A DNA stretch of 64,000 nucleotides from Verrucomicrobiia bacterium. Lineage in GTDB: Bacteria > Verrucomicrobiota > Verrucomicrobiia > Verrucomicrobiales > Akkermansiaceae. The notes beneath the pieces are model-generated. The model saw only the letters and a list, made by a program, of their open reading frames with translations. It was not told where the DNA came from and searched no databases. This document shows, piece by piece, positions 1 to 7,555 of this stretch. The stretch covers positions 124,001-188,000 of the forward strand of contig JAUIJD010000001.1 of assembly GCA_030431475.1 (NCBI GenBank), read 5' to 3'. The position numbers were made by a program, and so were the translations under genes. How positions within the stretch are numbered: the first letter of the stretch is position 1; every line of letters begins with the position of its first letter.

Positions 1-1
1 C

Positions 2-970
2 GCGCAGATCATCCTCGGCAACACCTACCACCTCTGGCTGCGCCCCGGCCACGAGCTGATCCACGACCTCGGCGGCCTGCACCGCTTCGCGGCGTGGGAC
101 AAGCCCATCCTGACCGACTCCGGCGGCTTCCAGGTCTGGTCGCTGGCGAAACTCCGCAAGATCACCGAGCAGGGCGTCCGCTTCAACAACCACCTCGACG
201 GCGCCAAGATGCTTCTCACGCCCGAGCTGAGCATGGAAATCCAGGCCTCCCTTGGGTCGGACATCGCGATGCTCTTCGACGAGTGCCCGCCCTACCCCTG
301 CGAGAAGAAGTATGCCGCGGACTCGCTGGCCCTCACCACCCGCTGGGCGCGGCGCTGCAAGGATTGGGTCGCCGACCACGAGCCGCGCTCCGGCGAGGGC
401 CGCCAGTGCCACTTCGGGATCGTGCAGGGCTCGACCTGGGCGGAGCTCCGCGAGCAGTCGGCGCGCGAACTCGTCGAGCTCGACTTCGACGGCTACGCGA
501 TCGGCGGCGTCTCGGTCGGCGAACCCGAGGAAGAGATGTTCCGTGCCATCGAGCACAGCGTCCCCTTCCTCCCGGAGGACAAACCCCGCTACGCCATGGG
601 CCTCGGCACCCCGCCGCAGATCCTCGAGATGATCGGCCGCGGGGTCGACATGTTCGACTGCGTCATGCCGACGCGCGTCGCCCGCCACGGCCAAGCCTTC
701 ACCCTCGACGGGCCGATCCACATCAAGAACGCGGCCTTCGAGCGCGATGAGCGCCCGCTCTGCGAAACGGCCCATCCACACGTCTCGGGCTTCTCCCGCG
801 CCTACATCCGCCACCTTTTCCGGGCCGGGGAAATCCTCGCTTTGCGGTTGCTTTCCTTCCACAATCTGCATTTCCTCCTCGCCCTCGCCGCCGGAGCGCG
901 GCAGGCCGTCCACGACGGGAACTTCCTCGAATTCAAGGACTCATTCATCCGCCGATACACCCAGGCATGA
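2..970 (+). CDS. tgt: Queuine tRNA-ribosyltransferase, 5' truncated by window edge
   Basis: Tgt exchanges guanine-34 of tRNAs with GUN anticodons for the queuosine precursor preQ1. The reading frame is open from base 2, so the start codon and roughly the first 50 residues lie outside the window; 322 residues are visible. Family motifs include LTDSGGFQVWSLAKLRKI, which carries an active-site Asp, then FGIVQGSTW, YAIGGVSVGEP, YAMGLGTPPQILE and the segment DMFDCVMPTRVARHGQAF, which carries the nucleophilic Asp. The stop overlaps the yajC start by four bases (ATGA). The tgt-yajC-secDF order is widely conserved in bacteria and suggests one transcription unit. Confidence 0.96.
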   Translation, partial: AQIILGNTYHLWLRPGHELIHDLGGLHRFAAWDKPILTDSGGFQVWSLAKLRKITEQGVRFNNHLDGAKMLLTPELSMEIQASLGSDIAMLFDECPPYPCEKKYAADSLALTTRWARRCKDWVADHEPRSGEGRQCHFGIVQGSTWAELREQSARELVELDFDGYAIGGVSVGEPEEEMFRAIEHSVPFLPEDKPRYAMGLGTPPQILEMIGRGVDMFDCVMPTRVARHGQAFTLDGPIHIKNAAFERDERPLCETAHPHVSGFSRAYIRHLFRAGEILALRLLSFHNLHFLLALAAGARQAVHDGNFLEFKDSFIRRYTQA

Positions 971-1353
971 CCACCAACCTCATCGACACTCTTTTCATCC
1001 TCGCTCAGGGCGAGGGCGGCACAGGATCCGGCTCCGGAGGCGGAGGCGGTGGCGGACTGCTCGGCAATCCGCTGGTCATGATGGGCCTCATGATCGTGAT
1101 GTTCTATTTCCTGCTCATCCGGCCTCAGCAGAAGCAGCGCAAGGAACTTCAGGCCCGCATCAACGCCCTCCAGACCGGCGACCGCGTGGTCACCACCGCC
1201 GGCATCCACGCCATCGTCCACAACATCAAGGAAAAGACCGTCGTCCTCAAGCTCGCCGAGGGCACCATGGTGGAGTTCGACAAGCCCGCCATTGCCACGG
1301 TTCAGAAGAAGAAGAGCGCCGAGCCCGGCGCCCCGGCCGAAAAGGCCAAGTAA
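967..1353 (+). CDS. yajC: Preprotein translocase subunit YajC
   Basis: This is the small inner-membrane partner of SecDF in the Sec holotranslocon. The 128-residue product has a glycine-rich stretch near residue 20-35, one transmembrane helix (residues about 37-53, VMMGLMIVMFYFLLIRPQQ) and the family signature RPQQKQRKE after it. The cytoplasmic part carries the typical GDRVVTTAGIHA segment. It overlaps tgt by four bases and is followed after 30 bases by secDF, so co-transcription and co-assembly are expected. The N terminus with its Gly/Ser run is a little longer than in Escherichia coli. Confidence 0.95.
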   Translation: MTTNLIDTLFILAQGEGGTGSGSGGGGGGGLLGNPLVMMGLMIVMFYFLLIRPQQKQRKELQARINALQTGDRVVTTAGIHAIVHNIKEKTVVLKLAEGTMVEFDKPAIATVQKKKSAEPGAPAEKAK

Positions 1354-1383
1354 TCCCGGCCTCCTCCATTCCTTCCCCGACCC

Positions 1384-3840
1384 ATGTTCCCCGCCATTCT
1401 CGCGCTCAAGGTCGTCAGCGATCCGCTGGTCCTCTTCCTCTCGGGTCTCGCGCTGCTGATTCTCTTCATCTGGTACTTCGCGACCGAGTCGGACCGCCGC
1501 AAGCGCAACGTCGGCACCCTGCTCGTGCTCGGCCTTTGCACGCTCTGCGTGCTCGCCATCATCCCGCCCTCGAAAACGCTCAAGGGCGGCATCGACATCG
1601 TCGGCGGCTCGGCCTTCACGCTGCGGGTCCAGCCCAACATCGATCCCGACACCAACGAGGCCATCCCGCTCACGCCGCGCGACCTCGACAACGCGATCGA
1701 GACCATCCAGAAACGCCTCAACGCGATGGGCACGGCCGACATGCTCATCGCCAAGAGCGGCGACGACACCATCATCGTGCAGATGCCCGGCATGGAGCCG
1801 GAAACCGCCGAGGAGGTCCGCGCCACCCTGCAGAAGGTCGCCAAGCTCGACCTCCGCGAAGTGAGCCCCCAGAGCTCCGCGCTCGCCAAGCGCGTCTACG
1901 ACGGCGACGAGGTCGTGCCCGGCTTCAAGGCCTACAAGCACGAGGGAGAGAACCGTGAAGGCGACCCGTTCACCGAATACCTCCTGCTCAACAAGCGCAC
2001 CGCCATCGAGGGCGGCGACATCGCCGATGCCTGGCCGCAGACCCAGGGCACCGACCACCAGGTCGGCATCAAGCTGACCGGTGAAGGCGGCGACAAGATG
2101 ACCAACCTGACCAAGGACATGCGGGAAGGCGTCGACCGCATCGCCGTCCTGCTCGACGACGAGGTCATCACCGCACCGGTCGTGCAGACCACCCCGCTCG
2201 GCCGCAACTTCGTCATCCAAGGCCAGGACAGCTTCGAGGAAGCCGGCACGCTGGCCAGCCAGCTCCTCAACCCCCTCGGCAACGCCCTCAAGATTGACGA
2301 GGAACGCACCGTCTCCCCCAGCCTCGGCGAAGCCGTGGTCCGGCAGGGCATCACCTCGGCCCTGATCGGCCTCGCGCTCACCGCGGTCTTCATCCTCATC
2401 TACTACCGCACCGCCGGCATCATCGCCCTCATCGCGCTTGCCGTGAACTCGATCCTGATCTTCGGGGCGATGGCGATGTTCGGCTTCACCTTCACCCTCC
2501 CGGGGATCGCCGGCATCATTCTCACCATCGGCATGGCGGTCGATGCGAACGTGCTGATCTACGAGCGACTGCGCGAGGAACTCGCCGCCGGCAAGTCCCT
2601 CGGCACGGCGATCGACACCGCCTACGCCAAGGCCTTCTCGGCCATTTTCGACTCGAACACGACCTCGCTCATCACCGCGGTCATCCTTTTCTGGAAGGCC
2701 AGCAGCACGGTGGCCGGCTTCGCCGTGACCCTGACCGTCGGCCTGCTCGGCTCGATGTTCTCGGCCATCCTGGTGACCCGCGTGTTCTTCCGCTGGGGCA
2801 TCGACAGCGGCATGCTCAAGAAACTCTCGCTGCTCAACGTCTTCAAGTCCACCTCGTGGGACTTCCTCGGCAAGCGCCGCATCGCCTTCGTCATCTCGAC
2901 CCTCCTCTTCCTCACCGCGGCCGGCGGCTTCGTGTGGAAGAAGCACGATGCCCTCGGCGTCGACTTCACCGGCGGCTCGCTCCTCACCTTCACTTTCCCG
3001 GCGGACTCCGACGGCGTCCGACAGGCCGATGCGGAGCAGGCCCTCAAGGACCTCGACACCGCCGCCAATCCGATCATCCAGGAGGAGAACGTCCCGAACA
3101 GCGGCGAACTCCTCACCATTCGCTGCGCGACCGAGGATGCCTCGGAGATCGAGGACACGCTCCGTGCGGCCTTCCCGGTGCTTCAGGAACGGACGCCGAC
3201 GCTGGATCCCGAAACCGGAAACGACACCGGCAAGACCAACTACGTCGTCGACGCCAGCATCGACACCGTTTCGGCGACGGCCGGTGCGGCCTTCCTCACA
3301 AACTCCGGCACGGCGCTGCTGCTGGGCCTGATCGCCATCCTGATCTACATCAGCATCCGCTTCGAGTTCTCGTTCGCGCTCGGCGCCTTCGTCGCGGTCG
3401 TCCACGACGTGATCCTCGCCGTCGGCCTGGTGGTCCTCTTCGGAGGCGAGCTGTCGCTCATCCACGTCGGCGCGATCCTGACCATCGCCGGTTACTCGAT
3501 CAACGACACCATCATCGTCTTCGACCGCATCCGCGAATCGCTCCTCACCGAGCGGGGTGAGATCAAGGACCTGATGAACCAGGCGATCAACGCCACGCTG
3601 TCGCGGACCTTGCTGACCTCGATGACCACCATCACCACGGTCGCGATCCTCGCGATCTTCGGTGGCGCCGCGCTGCGTGAGTTTTCGACCATGATCCTGG
3701 TCGGCCTCGTGATCGGCACCTACTCGTCGATCTTCGTCGCCTCGCCGGTGGTCCTCTGGTGGAGCCGCGGCAAGGGCCGCAATCTGCGCCGCGAGGTGCT
3801 CGACGCCTCGCTCGCCGGCGAGACCGCCGCGAACACCTGA
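1384..3840 (+). CDS. secDF: Fused protein-export membrane protein SecDF
   Basis: SecDF uses the proton motive force to pull translocating proteins out of the Sec channel. At 818 residues this is a single-chain SecD-SecF fusion with twelve predicted helices. The SecD half has the first helix near residues 12-28, the periplasmic domain with GGIDIVGGSAFTL and the core region GMAVDANVLIYERLREEL. The SecF half begins near residue 500 (GVDFTGGSLLTF) and carries YSINDTIIVFDRIRE followed by the LSRTLLTSMTT segment. Fusion is common in Verrucomicrobiota and Bacteroidota. It sits at the end of the tgt-yajC-secDF unit, and a palindrome-rich gap follows. Confidence 0.96.
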   Translation: MFPAILALKVVSDPLVLFLSGLALLILFIWYFATESDRRKRNVGTLLVLGLCTLCVLAIIPPSKTLKGGIDIVGGSAFTLRVQPNIDPDTNEAIPLTPRDLDNAIETIQKRLNAMGTADMLIAKSGDDTIIVQMPGMEPETAEEVRATLQKVAKLDLREVSPQSSALAKRVYDGDEVVPGFKAYKHEGENREGDPFTEYLLLNKRTAIEGGDIADAWPQTQGTDHQVGIKLTGEGGDKMTNLTKDMREGVDRIAVLLDDEVITAPVVQTTPLGRNFVIQGQDSFEEAGTLASQLLNPLGNALKIDEERTVSPSLGEAVVRQGITSALIGLALTAVFILIYYRTAGIIALIALAVNSILIFGAMAMFGFTFTLPGIAGIILTIGMAVDANVLIYERLREELAAGKSLGTAIDTAYAKAFSAIFDSNTTSLITAVILFWKASSTVAGFAVTLTVGLLGSMFSAILVTRVFFRWGIDSGMLKKLSLLNVFKSTSWDFLGKRRIAFVISTLLFLTAAGGFVWKKHDALGVDFTGGSLLTFTFPADSDGVRQADAEQALKDLDTAANPIIQEENVPNSGELLTIRCATEDASEIEDTLRAAFPVLQERTPTLDPETGNDTGKTNYVVDASIDTVSATAGAAFLTNSGTALLLGLIAILIYISIRFEFSFALGAFVAVVHDVILAVGLVVLFGGELSLIHVGAILTIAGYSINDTIIVFDRIRESLLTERGEIKDLMNQAINATLSRTLLTSMTTITTVAILAIFGGAALREFSTMILVGLVIGTYSSIFVASPVVLWWSRGKGRNLRREVLDASLAGETAANT

Positions 3841-4126
3841 GGCCGTGGCGCTTTTCGAGGCGCCATGAGCCGGGCGACAGGAGAGGAGCGGCGCTTTCCA
3901 AGCGCCATGCGCCGGGCTGGCGGCTTTCCAGCCGCCACGGGACGCGCGGCGCCGTCGCGCCCCGCCCCGACCTCCATCGTCCCTCACCGCGATCCACGGC
4001 AACGCTTCTCGAGGCAGCCGACCAACCGGCAACTCCTGCGCGACGGCGTCGCGCGTCCCTCGCCACCGACGCACCACCCCGCACTTCCCACTCGCCCCGG
4101 CTCCGGGATTCGCTAAGACTCGCCTC
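3841..4126. repeat. Cluster of palindromic (REP-like) elements in a gene-free gap
   Basis: No gene is supported in this 286-base gap. It holds at least three short perfect hairpins: 3846-3865 (TGGCGC arms, 8-base loop), 3890-3906 (GGCGCTT-TCC-AAGCGCC) and 3918-3937 (TGGCGGCT-TTCC-AGCCGCCA). A fourth structure is a long inverted repeat pairing 3939-3960 with 4038-4059 (21 of 22 bases), whose right half is itself a palindrome (GCGCGAC-GGC-GTCGCGC). The second hairpin recurs at 52422-52440. Lack of a T-run argues against simple terminators. Short frames here (for example 3865-4116) look like chance ORFs. Confidence 0.7.
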
Positions 4127-4804
4127 ATGAAGCGCCTGCTTCCCCTCCTGCTCCTCCCGACGGCCGCCTTCGCCCAGGACGACATCCCCTACGGCATCGA
4201 GGTCCTCACCGGCTACCGCAGCGAGTACATCGATCGTGGATTCTCCCTTTCCCAGGGGCTGATCGAGGTGCAGATCGGTTCCGAGATCGCGCTCAGCAAC
4301 GACTGGCTGCTCCAACTCGGCGGCTGGTATGGCACCGGCACGGGATCCGGCGACTTCGAGGCGGCCGAGGCCTTCTTCGGGGTCCGCTACGAGGGCGACG
4401 ACTGGGACACCGGCCTCGACACCTCATTCACCAGCTACGACCACCGCATTTTCCGCGACGGCGTCACCGCCGGCCCGTTCCTCAACTGGTATCCCCACGA
4501 AGACTGGCGTTTCGGCACCCTGGTCGAATACGACAGCGGGGCCTCCGGGTGGTATGGCGTGGTCGAGGCCGGATGGTCGCAGCCGACCGGGCGCGACTCC
4601 TTCGTGCGCGCCGAAGCCGGCCTCAGCGCGGTCTCCGGCTTCTACGGCCGCAGCGGCATGAACGACCTCTACGCCCGGGTGAGCTGGACCTACGGCTTCA
4701 ACCGCAGCGTCGCCGTCACCCCCTTCGTCGGGACCTCCGTGGCCCTCGACTCGGCCGCTTCGACAGCCGCCTACGCCGGCATCTGGTTCGAAGTGAATTT
4801 CTAG
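4127..4804 (+). CDS. Putative outer-membrane beta-barrel protein, function unknown
   Basis: The 225-residue product starts with a clear signal peptide (KRLLPLLLLPTAAFA, probable cleavage before Gln17). The mature part alternates polar and aromatic residues (for example WLLQLGGWYG, FRDGVTAGPFLNWYP, WRFGTLVEYDSG, YGVVEAGWSQP), which is typical of antiparallel outer-membrane strands, and ends in Phe as many barrel proteins do. Length and the opening segment VLTGYRSEYIDRGFSLSQG resemble the TorF-type putative porins. No enzymatic motif is seen. It stands alone between the palindrome cluster and the nuo genes, so its transport substrate cannot be inferred. Confidence 0.75.
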   Translation: MKRLLPLLLLPTAAFAQDDIPYGIEVLTGYRSEYIDRGFSLSQGLIEVQIGSEIALSNDWLLQLGGWYGTGTGSGDFEAAEAFFGVRYEGDDWDTGLDTSFTSYDHRIFRDGVTAGPFLNWYPHEDWRFGTLVEYDSGASGWYGVVEAGWSQPTGRDSFVRAEAGLSAVSGFYGRSGMNDLYARVSWTYGFNRSVAVTPFVGTSVALDSAASTAAYAGIWFEVNF

Positions 4805-4911
4805 TGCTGCCTCCCGGTTCCGTCGGCCTTTCGGGCGGATCTCTCCTCTCCCGCGGGAAATGCCGGCGGCAAGCCGCGGCCCCGGAGCCCTCCGATCGCC
4901 CCGGCGGCGAC

Positions 4912-4931
4912 TTTGTGAAATTTTTCACAAA
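4912..4931. promoter_or_regulatory. Candidate Rex (redox repressor) operator upstream of nuoD
   Basis: The site reads TTTGTGAAATTTTTCACAAA: two perfect 9-base arms around two bases, fitting TTGTGAA-N4-TTCACAA. That is the general operator form described for the NADH-sensing repressor Rex. It lies 51 bases before the nuoD start and is strikingly AT-rich for this genome. NADH dehydrogenase genes are classic Rex targets. Binding is inferred; no rex gene is in the window. Confidence 0.55.
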
Positions 4932-4982
4932 CCCCTTGCCCGTCCGGCGGTCTTGCGTCCTCATTCCGCAGCCGGATTTTTC

Positions 4983-6233
4983 ATGAGCAGCCCCACCACC
5001 ACCGACTACCAGGCGCCGGACGTGGCTTCGAAAGCCGCCGACTATCATGCGGAAACCACCGACATGATGGGCGAGAAAATGGTGCTCAACATGGGCCCCT
5101 CCCACCCCGCCACGCACGGCGTGCTCCGCCTCGTTCTCGAGCTCGACGGCGAGGTGATCGAGAAGGCGGATCCGGACATCGGATTCCTCCACCGCGGCGA
5201 TGAAAAGATCGCCGAGGCCATGCACTACAACCAGTTCGTGCCCTACACGGACCGCCTCGACTACCTCGCGCCGTTGGCCAACAACGTCGCCTACGCCTGC
5301 GCCGTCGAGAAACTCATGGGCTGGGAGCTGCCCCCCCGCGGCCAGGCCCTTCGGGTCCTCTGCTGCGAGCTGGCGCGGATCTCCTCCCACATGCTCGGCG
5401 TCGGCGTCTGCGCCATGGACGTCGGGGCGATGACCGTCTTCCTCTACACCTTCACCGAGCGGGAGAAGGTCTACAACCTCTGCGAGCAGCTCACCGGCGC
5501 CCGCTTCACCACTTCCTACACCCGCGTCGGCGGCCAGTTGCGCGACATGCCCGACGGCTTCGAGGCCGCGGTCCGCAAGTTCCTCGACGAGTGCTCGGTC
5601 ACCATCGACGAGGTCTCCAAGCTGCTCGACAAGAACCGCATCTTCGTCGAGCGGATGGCCGACATCGGCGTGATTCCGAAGAAGGATGCCATTGCCTGGG
5701 GCATCACCGGCCCCAACCTGCGCGGCTCGGGGGTCGAGCGCGACCTCCGCAAGGACAACCCCTACCTCGGCTACGAGAACTACGATTTCGACGTCCCCAT
5801 CGCGGACGAGGGCGACTGCTACGCCCGCTACCAGATTCGCATGGAGGAGATGCGGCAGTCGATCCGCATCTGCCGACAGGTCCTCGACACCATGCCCGAC
5901 GGGCCGGTGAACCTCGCGCACGACAAGAGCATCCTGCCGCAGAAGGAGCGCGTGCTGATGTCGATGGAGGAACTCATCCACCACTTCATCGTCGCCACCC
6001 AGGGCATCGAAGCTCCCTCCGGCGAAGTCTATTTCGGCGCCGAGAATCCCAAGGGGGAGCTCGGCTTCTACATTCATTCCACGGGCGGCGGGGTGCCGAA
6101 CCGCCTGAAGATCCGCAGCCCCTCCTTCTGCAATCTCTCGATCTGCTCGAAGCTCCTCCCCGGCCACATGGTCTCCGACATTCCCGCGATCCTCGGCTCG
6201 CTGGACTTCGTGATGGGCGAATGTGACCGCTGA
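4983..6233 (+). CDS. nuoD: NADH-quinone oxidoreductase subunit D
   Basis: NuoD is the 49-kDa-type subunit of the complex I peripheral arm and helps form the quinone site. I chose the ATG at 4983 because the upstream extension has no family features and would cross the operator at 4912; this gives 416 residues. Recognisable segments are NMGPSHPATHGVLRLVLELDGE, GFLHRGDEKIAE and ISSHMLGVG, together with the C-terminal MVSDIPAILGSLDFVMGECDR. The next nuo gene, nuoE, comes only after an interposed thioredoxin-like gene, and nuoA-C are not upstream, so the usual nuoA-N operon is broken up here. Confidence 0.97.
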   Translation: MSSPTTTDYQAPDVASKAADYHAETTDMMGEKMVLNMGPSHPATHGVLRLVLELDGEVIEKADPDIGFLHRGDEKIAEAMHYNQFVPYTDRLDYLAPLANNVAYACAVEKLMGWELPPRGQALRVLCCELARISSHMLGVGVCAMDVGAMTVFLYTFTEREKVYNLCEQLTGARFTTSYTRVGGQLRDMPDGFEAAVRKFLDECSVTIDEVSKLLDKNRIFVERMADIGVIPKKDAIAWGITGPNLRGSGVERDLRKDNPYLGYENYDFDVPIADEGDCYARYQIRMEEMRQSIRICRQVLDTMPDGPVNLAHDKSILPQKERVLMSMEELIHHFIVATQGIEAPSGEVYFGAENPKGELGFYIHSTGGGVPNRLKIRSPSFCNLSICSKLLPGHMVSDIPAILGSLDFVMGECDR

Positions 6234-6278
6234 AGCCGCTTTACCCGTGCCCTCCGGGCAACGTATATCGCGAATGCT

Positions 6279-6962
6279 ATGAAAATCACCACCTTGCTCC
6301 TCGCCCTTTCGATCACGACCCTGTCCCAGGCCGCGTTCGAACAATGGACCAGCGCCGACGGCCGCACGGCCGAGATGAACCTCCTCTCCGTGACCGAAGT
6401 CGACGGGGAAAAGGTCGGGCGCTTCTCGCTGCGATCGGGAAAGATCGTCGAACTCAAGGCCAGCCAGCTTTCCGATGCCGCCGCCGAGCGGCTCGCGGAG
6501 TGGAAGGGCGAAGGTGCCGCGGCCGCGGCCGACGGACCGGCGAGCGCCTTCGACGACATCCTCGAGGGCAACCTGGTTCGACTCGACGGCAAACGCCTGA
6601 AGAAGTGCGAGGACGCCACCAAGCCGGAGAAGTTCTACGTCTTCTACTACACTGCTTCATGGTGCGGCCCCTGCCAGCAATTCACGCCCTCCCTGGTCGA
6701 GTGGTACAACGACAACAAGAACGACAACTTCGAGCTGGTGCTCATCACCTCCGATCGCGACGAGGATGCCATGGAGGAATACGCGGCGAGCAAGAAGATG
6801 CCCTGGCCCCAGCTTAAGCAGCGCAAGGCCGAGGACTTCAAGGGGGAGTTCAAGCACGGCGTTCGCGGCATCCCCTCCGTCATCGTCTGCGATCTCGACA
6901 ACAAGGTGCTGGGCAACTACCGCAGCGACCTTCCCGGGCTGACGAAGCTCGTCAAAGACTAA
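6279..6962 (+). CDS. Secreted SHD1-like / thioredoxin-fold protein within the nuo cluster
   Basis: The 227-residue product has a signal peptide (residues 1-18, LLLALSITTLSQA). Residues about 20-75 form a small domain with FEQWTSADGRTAEMNLLSV and VELKASQLSDA, resembling the SHD1-like domain common in Planctomycetes and Verrucomicrobia. A tryparedoxin/nucleoredoxin-like thioredoxin domain follows, with the redox motif WCGPC at residues 128-132 and the cis-Pro region RGIPSV. An extracytoplasmic thiol-disulfide role is likely. It lies 45 bases after nuoD and 10 bases before nuoE, so it is probably co-transcribed with complex I genes. Whether it serves complex I assembly is unknown. Confidence 0.85.
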   Translation: MKITTLLLALSITTLSQAAFEQWTSADGRTAEMNLLSVTEVDGEKVGRFSLRSGKIVELKASQLSDAAAERLAEWKGEGAAAAADGPASAFDDILEGNLVRLDGKRLKKCEDATKPEKFYVFYYTASWCGPCQQFTPSLVEWYNDNKNDNFELVLITSDRDEDAMEEYAASKKMPWPQLKQRKAEDFKGEFKHGVRGIPSVIVCDLDNKVLGNYRSDLPGLTKLVKD

Positions 6963-6972
6963 CGCACTTCAC

Positions 6973-7548
6973 ATGTCAGAAGCCGTCCTCAACGACCTGA
7001 TCGCCTCTCCCGAAACGCCCGGGAGCCAGCACTTCCCGCCGTTCGAGCCGACCGAGGCCCTCGAAGCCGAGGCCGCCAAGCGACTCGCCCAGTTTCCCGA
7101 GGACCAGAAGCGTTCGGCGGTGCTTCCCATTCTCCACCACATCCAGCATCGCCATGGCTTCCTTTCGGCCGAGGCGGTCCAGTGGACGGCCGACCGCCTC
7201 GGCATCGAGCCGATCAAGGTGATGGAAGTGGTGACCTTCTACCCCGGCTTCCGCCAGTCGGCTCCCGGCAAGTTCCATATCCGCGTCTGCCGCACCCTGT
7301 CGTGCGCGATGGGCGGCTCCTACGAATTGATGGAGCGTCTCTGCGAGATCACCGGCATCGACCGCGATTCGCTCGACCCGCACCATCACCCGATCGCCGT
7401 CTCGCCCTGCGGCACGTGGTCGGTCGAGTTCGCCGAATGCCTCGCCTCCTGCGGCACGGCGCCGGTGTGCCTGGTCAACGACGACTTCCACGAAGGGATC
7501 GACGCCGACAAGGCCCCGTCCCTCCTCGACCAATACTCGAAGGCCTGA
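6973..7548 (+). CDS. nuoE: NADH-quinone oxidoreductase subunit E
   Basis: NuoE carries the N1a [2Fe-2S] cluster in the NADH-oxidising module of complex I. In 191 residues it shows the thioredoxin-like [2Fe-2S] fold: CRTLSCAMGGSYEL supplies the first two cysteines and the CLASCGTAPVC segment supplies the other two. The preceding helical part (LPILHHIQHRHGFLSAEAVQWTADRLGI) is typical. Between the cysteine pairs the protein has VSPCGTWSVEFAE, a somewhat longer linker than in many homologues. It is followed after seven bases by nuoF, so E and F are surely one unit. Confidence 0.95.
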   Translation: MSEAVLNDLIASPETPGSQHFPPFEPTEALEAEAAKRLAQFPEDQKRSAVLPILHHIQHRHGFLSAEAVQWTADRLGIEPIKVMEVVTFYPGFRQSAPGKFHIRVCRTLSCAMGGSYELMERLCEITGIDRDSLDPHHHPIAVSPCGTWSVEFAECLASCGTAPVCLVNDDFHEGIDADKAPSLLDQYSKA

Positions 7549-7555
7549 CCCAGCG

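Noticed and set aside
3865-4116. Small ORFs in the secDF downstream gap
   Set aside because: They coincide with the palindromic repeats, have Arg/Ala/Pro-rich translations and lack any ribosome-binding site or family feature.
802-4185. 1,127-codon open frame on the minus strand
   Set aside because: It is antisense to tgt, yajC and secDF. Its product is rich in Arg, Gly, Glu and Ala with no family motif, as expected from GC-rich coding DNA read backwards.
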